A DNA stretch of 64,000 nucleotides, taken from NCBI RefSeq assembly GCF_900496995.4, contig NC_044012.1, positions 25,706,759 through 25,770,758 of the forward strand. The letters are read 5' to 3'. The notes beneath the pieces were generated by a model, which saw only the letters and a list, made by a program, of their open reading frames with translations, was not told the DNA's origin and ran no database searches. This stretch comes from Aquila chrysaetos chrysaetos. Lineage: Eukaryota > Chordata > Aves > Accipitriformes > Accipitridae. The translations under genes and the position numbers were made by a program. Positions 1 to 11,820 of the stretch are shown piece after piece. The first letter of the stretch is position 1. Each line of letters opens with the position of its first letter.

Positions 1-1160
1 CAGAGAGAGGGTTCCAGTGCCCTGCTGCTGCCTCTACATACTTGGTCAATGATTTTTGTCCTATTTTTGGGGAATAGCCTTGTGAGTAGGCTGGGAAATT
101 CATTCTAGTACTTCAATTAATTTAAAAATCACATCTGCTGTGCAGGCATCTGCGCTTCTGACAGCCTGAGAAGGAATGTGGAGGAGGTTTCATGGTGCTC
201 CATGCTGCTGCAAGCCAGATAGCTTTCCATGAACTGCTTCAGAGGTGAACTGGCACTGCACCGTGCAGGGTGCAGCACCCTCCAGAGACAGCAGCATCTT
301 TCTGCAGAAATGCAGTTTGGATGAATTCTTGAAAAATGCAAAAGCTTATAATTATAGAGTGGTGATTTAGTTAATGCTGGCATGGGTGCTGACCCTCAGG
401 AAGGTGATAATGCCACTTATAGTGGGACTCACAAGGGTTCAAAAATAAAGTGTAGAGAAAAAAGGAAAACCAAAATGTGCATGCTGTATGACAGTATTTA
501 ATGGGAATGAGAAGCTGAATATACATGCTCAAAATTAGATGGATAGGATATAATCAGAAGAGTTCCAGGACTTCATGAGGGTCTACAATGAATCTCCAGT
601 TCCATGATTTTGCACACATTGTTCCTCTTTGATCAGAAGTATTTTACAAAGAAATCTGCTATTACAATTGCTTGAAGTCATTTTTTTTTGCTGTGGCTTG
701 CATCAAATGAGATATAGGCAGAAAAATAAGCTGGGAAACCATTACATCATGGGTCTAAGCAGAAATAAAGCACAAGAAAGACTTACAAATGCCTAATTTT
801 AAGAAATGCCAAGTAAAGCTGACTTTTTTTTTAATGGTAAATGCTGATTCAGTAAAATATACAAGTGAATATGAATTTTGATAAAATTTAATTTTGGAAC
901 CCAAGATTTTCAGTCACATAATTTTAAAATTTTATGCTTTTTATTTTGAGAGAAATTGATAATAAAAAGTCAATGGTGGCATAAAAACTTGAATTTATTG
1001 AGAGATACATTTTTATCAAACCAAAAAAATATTTTTTAAAATCTTGTTTCTTGGAAAATTCTATTTTTTATTTCATCCTAATTTTGAATAAGATCAGTAG
1101 TGAAATTTCAATTTCTTGTAGTTTGGAAATTCTAGTCCTCATGCAGGTCTAGTGCCAGGA
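1..1160. other. AT-rich flank, no gene seen
   Basis: This stretch is AT-rich with many short homopolymer A and T runs. No reading frame here shows keratin-like or other recognisable composition, and I see no repeat family I can name. It lies downstream of the minus-strand keratin gene. Confidence 0.5.
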
Positions 1161-1169
1161 AGTCATGCT

Positions 1170-1175
1170 TTTATT
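1170..1175 (-). terminator. Poly(A) signal of the minus-strand keratin
   Basis: AATAAA on the minus strand lies about 120 bases after the stop codon, giving a 3' UTR of usual length for this family. Confidence 0.55.
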
Positions 1176-1296
1176 GACTCCACTGGGAACTGTGGGAGCT
1201 CAGCACTTCTATGATCCATTATCCATAAACTTAGTCATGATCTGTCTTACTGTTCAGTTTTGCTTTTCATTTAATCCACAGATATCCATGTTGGGT

Positions 1297-1674
1297 TTAG
1301 GTTGGCCTGCAAGTTCTATAACAAAATGGTTTGGACAAGTGAGGAGAAAAAGGATTAAAGTTTCCTGTATCATAAAATGATAATGCTGAGTTACATGCTG
1401 TCCCAGAACCACACATACCCCTAACCCCATGAGATCCCCTGGAACCGAGTAAGTTTCTGATATCGAACAGTGCAGTAGATCCCACTATGGTTTGCTGAGG
1501 GAAAGTGGTGAGAGTTGGGCCGGGATATATCACAGAATATGGTGGCAAGTCAGGGTCCACTATGTCCACTACTGTATCAGGGTATTTTACGACACAGGTC
1601 TCACTGGAGGTGAGGGCAAACGGCTCAGGGCATATCACCCCTGGCGGCAGGCAGCACTCGTTGTAGGGAGACAT
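1297..1674 (-). CDS. Diverged acidic beta-keratin (corneous beta-protein), 125 residues
   Basis: This is a member of the corneous beta-protein family, whose products polymerise through a short beta-sheet core into filaments of cornified epidermal cells. The product begins MSPYNECC and contains the core signature YPGPTLTTFPQQTIVG at about residues 49-64, which aligns with PGPILSSFP in the feather keratins to the right. Cysteines lie mainly in both ends (7, 8, 15, 27 and a tail ending CYRTCRPT). The start is chosen at 1674 because a splice acceptor (tgtgtttcag, minus strand) ends at 1690, 15 bases before this ATG, exactly as in the other keratin genes; the reading frame open further upstream is intron. 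Odd features are a run rich in Asp and Pro just before the core (PDTVVDIVDPDLPP), no Gly-Tyr repeats, and a tail with little family resemblance. The subfamily is not recognised. The open frame and intact splice sites argue for a working gene. Confidence 0.82.
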   Translation of the reverse strand: MSPYNECCLPPGVICPEPFALTSSETCVVKYPDTVVDIVDPDLPPYSVIYPGPTLTTFPQQTIVGSTALFDIRNLLGSRGSHGVRGMCGSGTACNSALSFYDTGNFNPFSPHLSKPFCYRTCRPT

Positions 1675-3386
1675 GTGGTAGATCCAGACCTGAAACACAG
1701 GAGGAGGGGAGAGGAAAAAAGGTAGTCGTTAGTCCAGCAAGAAGTTTACATATTAGATATCAAGATTTTGGAAAGACAGGGTTGCATGCTGGATATCGTG
1801 ATTGCTGGTAAAAGGGGGAATTACAAAGTGCAAATAGTTCAGGTGATAGTTAAATATTTGTCCAGTTTCCTTTTCCCATCCAGTAACTCTTCTCCTTCCT
1901 AAGTAACCCTTCTGAACTTCATTGTTTCAATATCTGATTATATTTTCTAGATCACCACTGTTCTCATCCTACAACACTCTTGTCCTATTGCTCGTCTTCT
2001 CTTCTTCCCAGGATTTTCAGTGTGTTGCACTGCTCTGTCTCACTCCTATTGCCAATTCAAACCCTGCTGAAAGCCGTAACCCCAACTCAACTCCATGTTT
2101 TAAACTTCAATTTTAATCCTTACTGTACTGGCAAACCCAAAACATGGGGGTGAAGCTAGTTACCTCATCTCACCTGGTTAGAAGTGGAACAATATGATCT
2201 GGGATGGAGATCCACCCATCTTTCATTAGTCTCATTAATATATCATCTGGATTACAGTATCTTATATTTGAAATCACACAGCTCTTTAAAACTGTACCTG
2301 ATATCAAGGCCAGATTTTCCTGGGCATTGTATAATTATAGATTAACAGGCTGTCGTTGCCCTGAATTGTGCCCACACTAATTAGGCAAGGCAAACAGAGT
2401 GAGGGAGAAATGATAATTTTCTTTACTTTATCAGTGTGAAACTGATGTGGAAGAGATTAAGGGCTGGCATAAAGGATGGGCCTGAACTGATTTCCCAAAT
2501 GAGTCCCCACATTTACCCCAGGAGTCTGGGAGAGACAAAATTCAGGGGAGATTTCTTGTGTCTCCATCTAAACATCTCGGTTTTGCCACATGCCATTGTT
2601 GCCTTTTCCAATCCTCAGGGCTGCATCTTCAGCTTTTTCCAATTGACCCCATGCCTTTGACTTGAAGGTAAGAAAAAGGCAACAGGAGAATATTTTACTA
2701 GCTAAAGAGCTGGATCTGAAACAGCTAGTTTTGCCTTTGGGAAAAGAATTGCTATCACAGATCAGTCTAAGTGTAGGGATCCTCGAGTGGTCCAATGCAG
2801 ACAAACAATTTGTCAAAGCTCACCCTAGTACTCATGAAAAGAGTTGAAGAAGGAGCACTCGTACATTCCTTCTAGATTTGGAATTCAACACTATAAATAT
2901 ATTTTAAACAAAACCAGCAGTAAAGTGGCTTTTTAGTATGAAAAATCTGAGTTCCAGTCTCTGTAGGATTTTGAAAATGTTTAGGACAAGTTCTCTAACT
3001 GTTAAAAGACACAATAACTTCCTTGAAGACAGCTGAGGGTAAGAACATCATAAAGAATTCTTTTTTTCAATGGTAATTTCTTTAATGAAATGTAGTCTTT
3101 ACAATATGAAAAGAATGCTTGCCAGTATGAAATTACTGAGACCCTTTAGAGTTCTGAGGGAGTTTTATATGCCATCCCTGGTTTAAATGAACTGATGTCC
3201 TGAACACTAATGTAGTTTGCAAAGGCCAGCTTTCACCTCTGAAGTGTAAAACTTAAATTGACTTAAAACTAAAAGGACAATAGAAAGTATATTTCTGGAA
3301 GAATACCCCCTTGCCATTTCCTAAGTTTAACCTATCAATTCATAATATTTAGATAGTAATAAATAATTGATTCAAAATTGACTTAC

Positions 3387-3498
3387 CAGGATCACCAAGG
3401 AGAAGAGTTTAAGAAAAGTGATTAGAAGAGTTCTACGTAGCAAATGCTTTTATACACTTAGTCAAATTGCCTGGAGGATGTGACACCCTTTTTGCATG
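3387..3498 (-). promoter_or_regulatory. Promoter and noncoding exon 1 of the minus-strand keratin
   Basis: Read on the minus strand, a CATGCAAAAAG element starts at 3498, a TATAAAAGC box lies at 3454-3446, and exon 1 ends at 3387 with a consensus donor (cctg/GTAAGT). The leader contains cttctccttggtg, close to the exon 1 of the feather keratin array. The intron would run 3386-1690 (about 1.7 kb). The transcription start is inferred at roughly 3420. Confidence 0.8.
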
Positions 3499-4241
3499 AA
3501 GTCTTAATTAGTTGCAAAACAAACTTTGCTGCATGCATAACTTCTGTAAGTAATGAAACTGTTTTGCTTGCTGTTTGTTAGCTATTGGATCTTCACATAG
3601 TGTGCTAAATACATACTACACCCTACAGGCAGGATTCACTTTAAAATTTCATGGGTCAAAAAGAACTTGATATATTTCATTAACCACATTTCAGTTATAT
3701 CATGAGTTGATCAAGCATTCTTTTATTTGCTTTTTTTTTCCTCCCTCAAATTCAGTCTGTGAAAGGGATTCAAGGGAGCATCAGTAGCACCATTTTCTTT
3801 CAGGGAATAGGATTTTATTTTCATTTCCCAAATCTGACATGTTGTCCAGTGTGGAAGAGAAAAGAGTTTTCCTCTGAAATGCCTTACAGGTCATTAAACT
3901 TAACAGTATACAGCTGTTATCCCTCTCAGTGAATATTCATGGATGAGGAGAACAACTCAGTTTGTAGCCATTTTCACAATGAGACTGGTCATCTCTAAAT
4001 AGGATTGATTCCTAGGGAGAGTGCTCTATGTTATCTAACATCCACTTTAGTCTTTACAAATAGTGCTTGCATAGGATTTAAGTGGAGCATGTGGATTTGT
4101 ATCAGGTCTCTTTGCAGCGTTTGACCATGTTGCAATTAAAGGCAGGTAGATGCCACCCACATTTGTTTTTTTTTTTTTTTTTGCCACTGACTCAAAGTGA
4201 AGTCACAGAGCATCACAGAGCTGGGTTGTTTTCTGTTTGGT

Positions 4242-4267
4242 TTCCCCCCCCCCCCCCCCCCCCCCCA
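4242..4267. repeat. Poly-C tract
   Basis: A run of about 25 consecutive C residues, preceded some 65 bases upstream by a run of about 18 T. It is low-complexity DNA; the length is error-prone in sequencing. Confidence 0.8.
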
Positions 4268-6519
4268 GCTTTTTGACTGGGTTGAAAAGGACAGTATTAT
4301 AGGAAAGGGAAGGTTGCAATGGACTGTACTCTGACACTGGTGTTTCCATCCAGGCTGTGTTTTTCTGTGACAGTACTAAGGTGAAGACTGGTGGTGGTGG
4401 GGAAAGTACACAAGAAATAGCTCTATCCTGAGAAGAATTGAATTTAACACAGATGAGAGACATACGTTTAATATAAGACTACCAAAGAATCGGAGAAAAT
4501 GGAATCTGTCAGTTTGTCAAGATTTTTATGAATGAGCCAGACACGTGGATTTAAAAATGTTTTTATAAACACTTTAAAGAGGAAATCAGTATGACAGAAA
4601 TATCTTTTTAAAGAAGGAGAGGGAAATCAGGATTCACGTGGAAACAGATTTCTGAAAAAGCCACCAGTTAGTGCAGTTAGTTTTTTGGCATAATAGTCAC
4701 CTGACGTGCCAGTTCATAAATCAGAAACAGTTTTTTTTAATACATAAAGGCTATTCTTAATTAAAATCTTATTGTAATACCAAGGATAGGGATCACTTAC
4801 ATATTTGGGGACACACTTAAGTACAATACAACTCTCTGTGTTGCATTACCACAGCTGATGCACAATGCTTTATCTGCATGAATGACTGGGAATAATTTTG
4901 AAATCTTTTGTTCTGTTCACAAGTTGCCATAAATGCTTTTGCCTTAGGACCCCTGCTTACATCCTCCCAAGCTACAGATAATGTATGATATGAAGGAAAA
5001 TTTTAAGTAAATAATAATTACGAACAAAGGAATCCTTCCTCCCAGTTTGCAGAGCAAGGAAGGGAGGTATGTCATCTTCCTAGCACCACACGATGGCTGC
5101 CTTTCACTTTGAATATAAATCTTGTGAAAGAGAAATAATAGTAGTATCGATAGTCTTTGACATGAGGTTCTAAGGCCTGATGGTTGCTTTAAGACAGTGA
5201 AGTTTAGTGTGGGACTAAAAAGTTTTCTGGGACAGGACTAACTAAGAAAAGCGACCCAGCTGAGAGGACTCCAGCGAGGACTTCCCTGTTCAGGATGAAA
5301 GATAGTATTTCCACTTTATCCAGATACACAGGGATCCTGAAAGAGTCCTTCTTTAAGGGACAGAGATGCACCAGCTGCTCTGGAGAAGGTAAAGATCCAA
5401 GGCTGAAATACATTATTTTATTAACACTTCACAGCCCTGCAGAATGACTGGAGTCAAGGCTGCTGCAAGTTTGTATTATGTAGCATATTTATTTGTAGCT
5501 GATTTGCCCGTGCTTTGGTCCCTTTTCACCTCTCTGCTCCATCCTGGTGAGGAAACTTTGTGCTCAGACTGACTCCCTGCTAGATATGTTGCGCTCACAC
5601 CTGTGCATTGACATGCCTTCAGCCCTTGTGGGGATTACTAGGGCATTTACACAGATTTGTCTAAAATATTTCAAAATCAAATCTGGCTGCTTGGAGCTAT
5701 GGGAAAAAAATTTGCCTATTCCTTCTGCATAGCATACATAAGAGAAAGCCTTACCTATTTGCTGGAGGCAGCTGTTCTTCAGGGAGGCAGTGTTTTGGGT
5801 TTTTTTTTTGTACAAATTAGCAGCTCTGTCTCTTGTCTCTCATATTGATTTTGTGCATGTAAATCCATTGGGGAACACCAGTGAGTGAAGCAGGTGCTTC
5901 ACTTTTTGCCAGAAGGCAGAAAAAAAAAAAAGTCTGGAGTAAAAAGGTGGATTTGCATTTCACCCTTAGTGCTGTTTGGGCTTTTCTTTTTTTGAGTAAA
6001 ACTTTACTACATCTTAGCCAGGTTGTGTTTTAGGGTCATAATAAGAAATGGGAAAAATGAGTACAGTTTTCTGATTAAAATAGGCTTTTTGAGGACTCCA
6101 GGAAAACGGGGAGTAAGGACAGGTGGGAATGTCCTAAGATTTACCTCTAATTAATCTGCCTAAGCACTGCCCTGCCACTGAGGAGCTATGTAACATTAAA
6201 GCTGTGCAGCAGGATTCATTCAGCTATATGTAGAAATATAAGGAGATTAATATATATTTATTGATATAAGTTTATTTTCATTCAGAATTCATTTAGTAAG
6301 ATTTGGTTCTTGCAATTTAACCATGGATAAAGAAAATGATTGGTTGTATCAATATAAATTTCATACAACATACTACTCATAAGCCAAGTGAAGATAAACC
6401 TTAAAAACTTGTAGGTAAAAAAAAAAATAATCCAGCTTTTAACTGACTGTAAACCACCACAGGCACTGTTCTTAGGAAAGAATGGTATCGCATGCAATAG
6501 ATCCCTTAATTACTGGAAT

Positions 6520-6765
6520 TGCCCCTGTAGCTCAGTTTCATAGACAAAGCAGCAAGACACCCTGTGATGGTCCAGACGTGAAGCCCTGCAGCAGGAGAGC
6601 CCCAAGGGGTTGGGGGGTGGGAAGAAGTCTGAGAGCGGTGGTGGCTGTGGGGTAGCAGCCCCTTCTCTGCATCTCGGGGAGCTGAGTGGCCCTGGACATC
6701 GCCTGAACCAGGGTAATGCCCCATGGAGGCTTTTCTGCAAGCGCTTGGGACAAATCAGATACGAT
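6520..6765. other. Isolated GC-rich patch, nature unknown
   Basis: About 245 bases are markedly GC-richer than the surrounding DNA. All three minus-strand frames stay open for 70 or so codons, which is expected from composition alone. A phrase near the left edge (gtagctcag) recalls a tRNA A-box, but I find no matching B-box, so a SINE is not supported. It could be an old retroposed fragment or a degraded exon. Confidence 0.3.
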
Positions 6766-8939
6766 CTTTAATAAACATTATGGGAAGAAAGCTGGAAATG
6801 CCTGGCAAGAAAAAACTGAGCTGCCATCTGTGCTCATCTTCTGTAGTTGAAGCATTTTGTGCCATTAATCCAGGCTTACTGTAACCCATGCTTCTCTTAT
6901 GGGCCTTCTCTTTTCTAAATACTGTCCCAGAGACTGCTCAGTGCTTTGTGTTCATTGCATCCTCTTTTTACAGCCCCTTGTGCCATAGGATGTTGTGGGA
7001 CTCCTTGAGACTTTTACTCTCTTTGCAGTTTTGGGCACTATATAAAATGCTACCTCACACTTCCCTTACAGCTTAATTTTTCATTGCCTTTGGTAAATTT
7101 TAATTCTAGTTATTATTTAGGTTTAATAGTGAAGCAGAAAGGCTAAATGAATTGTCAGAGGTCACTTGGTGAGCAAATGAAACAGCCTGGAGTAAAATAG
7201 GCTTTCCTCATTGGCGTTTATCATATTATTTATGATTTGAATTCCAGCAACTTTTTGAAGTTCTAACTGAGATTTCATTGCATCGGGCAAACAAAGGGCA
7301 AGTCCCCACACCAAATAACAAGTGTTCGAAGTGATTAGACCTGAGAAACAAAAGAGAAGGGATTACTATCTCTTTTACAAATGCAACATTAATGCACAGG
7401 GATTAAGGGAGGGGCTATCAGTAGAGAAAAGTACAGTAAGCACTTTTTGATCTGTCCTGAAATGACTTTTCCAGTTTTACATAGGAAATCTGTGGCTGTC
7501 AGGAAATAAACACAGACCTGAGTTTTAATAAATTATTTAAGAGTATGCATTATATTCACGTTATCCCCATGCTGTTTCCACAATAAACTGAGGATTTGGT
7601 GTAAAAGCTCAGTCTAGAGGATGACTGAAGTGTGTACAACCGTAACTATGCCAGTGTTTGGACACCGGAACATTCTTCTCTCTGAGATAGCCATGTTTAC
7701 AGTAAAGATAAGAGACCTGAAATTGAATCTGAAGAGATAAGTATCCAAAAGGATTAGAAATCCTAGTGTAGTGGAAATTCACTTGGTCTGAACAAAACAC
7801 AGCAATTCAATAGGGCTGGAAATTCTCAAACTGTGCGCTCCTCCCTCCTTAGAATGAATAGTGAACATTGTTTTGTTGTTTGGTTTTTTTTAGTTTTTTT
7901 TCCTTTCTCCACAAAACAGAGAAAAAAGTGCCAAGTTTTTCAAAGCTGCTTAAACTATTTAAGACACCATCCCTAGCTAAAATCCATGGCTTCATTTCTG
8001 TATTTTGAAACCTAAGCTGTCACTTAAGAAATCTGCAATTACCTATGCCTGCAAATTACTAACTATGGAGTAATGAACTTTGTTAAAAGAATAATACCCT
8101 TTAAATGAAAATCCTACATCAAAAATCATCCTTTAGGTAATGGTTGGTTACCAAGGAACAATTGTGTCAGCATGGATTTATCTGCTTTTCTGAAGAGAAC
8201 AGGTAAAGAGGGAAAAAATAAAGAAAACTAATAAAGAATAAGAAGAGAAATAGGAGGCCTACGTTGTGGGAACTTTCTTAAATTAATGGAAAGATTTAAG
8301 AAGCCTTTTGTGTGTGAGGTCCTAATTAGCTACTCGGATTATTTTTTTTCCAGGAGTCAATTCTGTATACTGTCTGCATGTGTCAGACTAGTCTGATTGG
8401 CACATTTTCTAATCTTCACATTCTGCTCACATTCTTTCATTAGAAATGTACAAGAGCCTAATCCTTTGGTCAAATAATTCTCCTGACTACTCTGAAAAGG
8501 CCTCCAAGTCTTTATTAAGGGTCTTAATAAAGGTCTTTATTTTGTTATTCCTTTATCAATTGAGTAGTTCAGTTTTTTTCTGAGACCCTTCCCCAAAACA
8601 CAAACAAAATTAAACATGATGAGATCATGCATGCTTATACAAATATTCTCTGTTTTCATATACATAGCAAGCAAGCATGCACATGTTTGTGTAATTTCTG
8701 AGAAAACAGGTTGTCTGAGAAGGTTCTGGTTTTCTCTGCAACAAGTTTCATCAGTTGCCTATTCTGAGAAATCTGGCAGCAGTGCAAAGCTACTTTTTAA
8801 ATGAAAATCAAAAAAATGTAGTATGATGCAAGCACCTTAATACATAACTAGAGAATGTATATTAATAACCTTGACACATATTTCAGGGTGACTTTGTAAC
8901 TCTGTTTTAAAAAACTGCAATCATGCTGGATACTGAAAA

Positions 8940-9100
8940 TATGATAATAAGTGTTTTGCATGTATAAATCATTAATGAGAGTTTGCAAAGTGCTTTGAAA
9001 TCCTTTAATCTGAAACTTCTGCAGGCTGTTCCCAATGACTGGCATTGCTTTGAGCTCTTTACAAAGACATCTACTTTACAGGAATGATTAAGAAGATGAG
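8940..9100. repeat. Keratin-cluster noncoding block, copy 1
   Basis: Contains gcatgtataaatcattaatg (8958 onward), then ctttgaaa, then acaaagacatc and a tttacaggaatgatt phrase. The same order of phrases is seen in the blocks upstream of genes B, C and D, so this is a diverged paralogue. No gene follows it closely. Confidence 0.5.
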
Positions 9101-10479
9101 GACCACAGATTGAATGAATTATTAAAAAAAGGAAAATAGTAGCAACTAGGAAAATGAAAAGGTTTTCAGAAAAAGGTGGTGGAGCATGAACGCTTTTTAA
9201 ACTGAAATGTCCCAATCTTCCACAAGGTAAGATGGTACGCCAGCAGTGGCAGAATCTTGCCCAAAGAGATTTACTTGCACAGTTACAGCAGACTGTACAT
9301 TAAACCTGCAAAGGGAGGTTTTTTAACACACAGCTACAGATGTAATCCCAGCATTAGGGGAGAGAGAGAGTCCTCTTTGCTGCTTATCAGCCTTGTCCAA
9401 ACAGCTGACTGCTAAGACTGTCTGCTGCAAAATTATACCGCCTGTGTGAGGGTAGGATCCAGCTTCACTGGAGTATAGAAGTACTAAAATTAAGGAGCAA
9501 AGAAAAACAAATTCCTTCTCCCTATATATCAGGTAATGTGAACTCACTCTCTCTAAGCATGCAGGTTCCTTGGGTATGGCCAATGACAGAGGTCACTAAA
9601 GTAATAGCCATGATCTTTGATATTGCTTCATACAGAGCTTACTGATTCCCTGTAATCCCTTCTCTGACATCCCCATGACTCTGGCTTCGGAGCTAGGTGA
9701 GCTGTGAGAGACATCCAGGGAGACAGAATTAAAAAGAAGTCACCCAAACCACTCCTGCTTTACAGCGAAAGTGAAGGTTCGCTTCCACTGAAAAATGATG
9801 AGATTTTGGTTGCCAAAGCCACGATGCCTCAAAGGATATAGATTTTTAGAAATAATTTGCCTTGAAAATGAGGCATCTCAGAGCTATTCTAAATTTGAAG
9901 CCAGAAGCAACTAGCAGTTTTGAAAGTCTGTTTGTGCTTTCCAAGCAGTGCACTCCAGCTCTCAGTCCATCTGTCTTCCGTCCTTATGAGTACCACAGCT
10001 AAGTATGATTTGAGGGGAAAGATGACTGGGGAACAAGAACATCAGACTGATGACAGGCAGCCTACTAAAACTGCTAGCAGTTGTGCCATTGAAGAGGGGC
10101 TGGCCCTTGAAATACACTCACAGAAAGGGAAAATAATCTGTCACTGAGATGACTTTTATCCTTAGAAAAAATTGATTAAAATTATAAGGCTTTACCCTTC
10201 ATGGTAGAAAACATTGCAGTGACATACAAACCCATGGAATGGAGTTTATTTGCATTTACTGGGATCCAGGGTCACCCGAGACTGTAAGTGGTGAGTCGGA
10301 TCTAATATGAATGCTGTGTAGGGGAAAAAAAAAACACATTATGAGGCCAGGAATCATGACCTGATTACGAGCTGATTAGTGGAATGACATACGTGACTTT
10401 GATCTGTTTATCTGAAAGGGATATTATTTCTCAATTCATGGGTGTCTGAAGCCAATACCACACTTTAAGTATAATAACA

Positions 10480-10660
10480 CAGCACTCTGAATATATAAAT
10501 CATTAATGAATACTTGTGATATGACATTTGATCCAAGGAGAAGGTAGAGCTTCCTGATAAGAGTTACTACCCTAGGGATCCCTCCAACACACCTCATAAT
10601 TTAGGAGGGATTTACAGAGAAAAATTTCTACTGCTCTATTAGAGAAGCAAACAGGCAGCA
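10480..10660. repeat. Keratin-cluster noncoding block, copy 2
   Basis: Contains ataaatcattaatgaatac near 10494 and, about 100 bases on, ctcataatttaggagggatt, which parallels cataatttagagatgattta in the block near 50318 upstream of gene C. Order and spacing of the phrases match the other copies. Confidence 0.5.
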
Positions 10661-11679
10661 GGTAAATATGTCCAGACAGGAAATCTGTCTCTAGGGAAGG
10701 GCAGATCTCAGGGTATGCAAGACACTTTCCCTGACTATCTTGTCGTGTGGGCTGACAGGCATGGCTTTTGACACAACAGCCCAAAGATGAGCTATGTGGG
10801 GACAAAAAAGTCTTTGTCATCCTTGGTGGCTGCAGCTTTTCACCCTGTTTCTTACTGGCAGACCCTTTAATCAGGCTTGATGCCCAAATAAGCATCTAAG
10901 GGACCAACCAAAGCTTGAGTGCAGAATGACACTTTATCTATCAGAAAGGGTTAGGATGGCCAGAAATGTCCCTTTCTAAAGAATAAGAAACAAAATACCA
11001 ATTTCTGTCTAGACAGCACATTGAAACAGAAATGATTACACCATACCAGGCTTTTCAGTGCAATAAAGTGTCATGGTAAGTCTCAGACCCTTCCTGGTCT
11101 AGCCTGAAGGAGCTCACTTACAGTGGTATCACTGGATATGAATTTTCGTTATGAATCTGGAGCAGATGTATGGCTCTAGCGCTGCAGGTAGGCAACTTAG
11201 TCTTCTCCTAGTAGAGCTGAGGAAATTATTTTTCACTGAGAAGAACATGCTGTGAAAGACAAAGGGAGAGGAGAAATAACTTAGGATTTGTATAAAACAT
11301 ATTTTTGTGGTAACAGCAGGGGCAGGCACAGAGCTTGTGGTAGCAGGCTAATGCTTGAGGAAGTGGATGGTTTGTGTTCGTGACTTCCAAAAAACCCCAT
11401 ATTCCAACCTTATTTTGTTGTCCAGTGCTGCTGCATTATATAGTCACAAGAATTTAGGTAGCTGTGGATCTGCTCCCGAAGTTTTATAAAAGGTTATTAT
11501 TATCACACACACAAAACTACTTTTTAATGAAAAAATTAATAACCCTGGTTTCTGATGCTATTAAATATTGCCTGCTCAGGGAGTAACTGTGACTCGCAAA
11601 TTTAAAGTGATGTTATTATCCAAGTGACATAACTATTTAAATTTTGTCATATACTTGCAATATTTACATAGTATATACA

Positions 11680-11820
11680 CTTTGTATGTCTCAACCATTA
11701 ATGAATATTTGGGATTAACTTTCAAGTTCTTTCCTTTAAAGAAGCCAAAGGAGAAGCTTCAATATTGTTATACAGCCCTAAGGATCTGCAGACAGACACA
11801 CCTCAGTGACTTCTAAATAT
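11680..11820. repeat. Keratin-cluster noncoding block, copy 3
   Basis: Contains tgtatgtctcaaccattaat at 11683 followed by a ctttcaagttct phrase, comparable to catgtctgagccattgatga and ctttgaag upstream of gene D. It lies about 2.1 kb before the TATA box of FK1, so it may be the upstream element of that gene. Confidence 0.5.

Noticed and set aside
1297-1698. Left keratin read as a 133-residue protein starting MFQVWIYH
   Set aside because: The first eight codons overlap the splice acceptor; the family start is the next ATG at 1674.
6530-6560. tRNA-derived SINE suggested by a gtagctcag phrase
   Set aside because: No convincing second promoter box and no tail; the match is too short.
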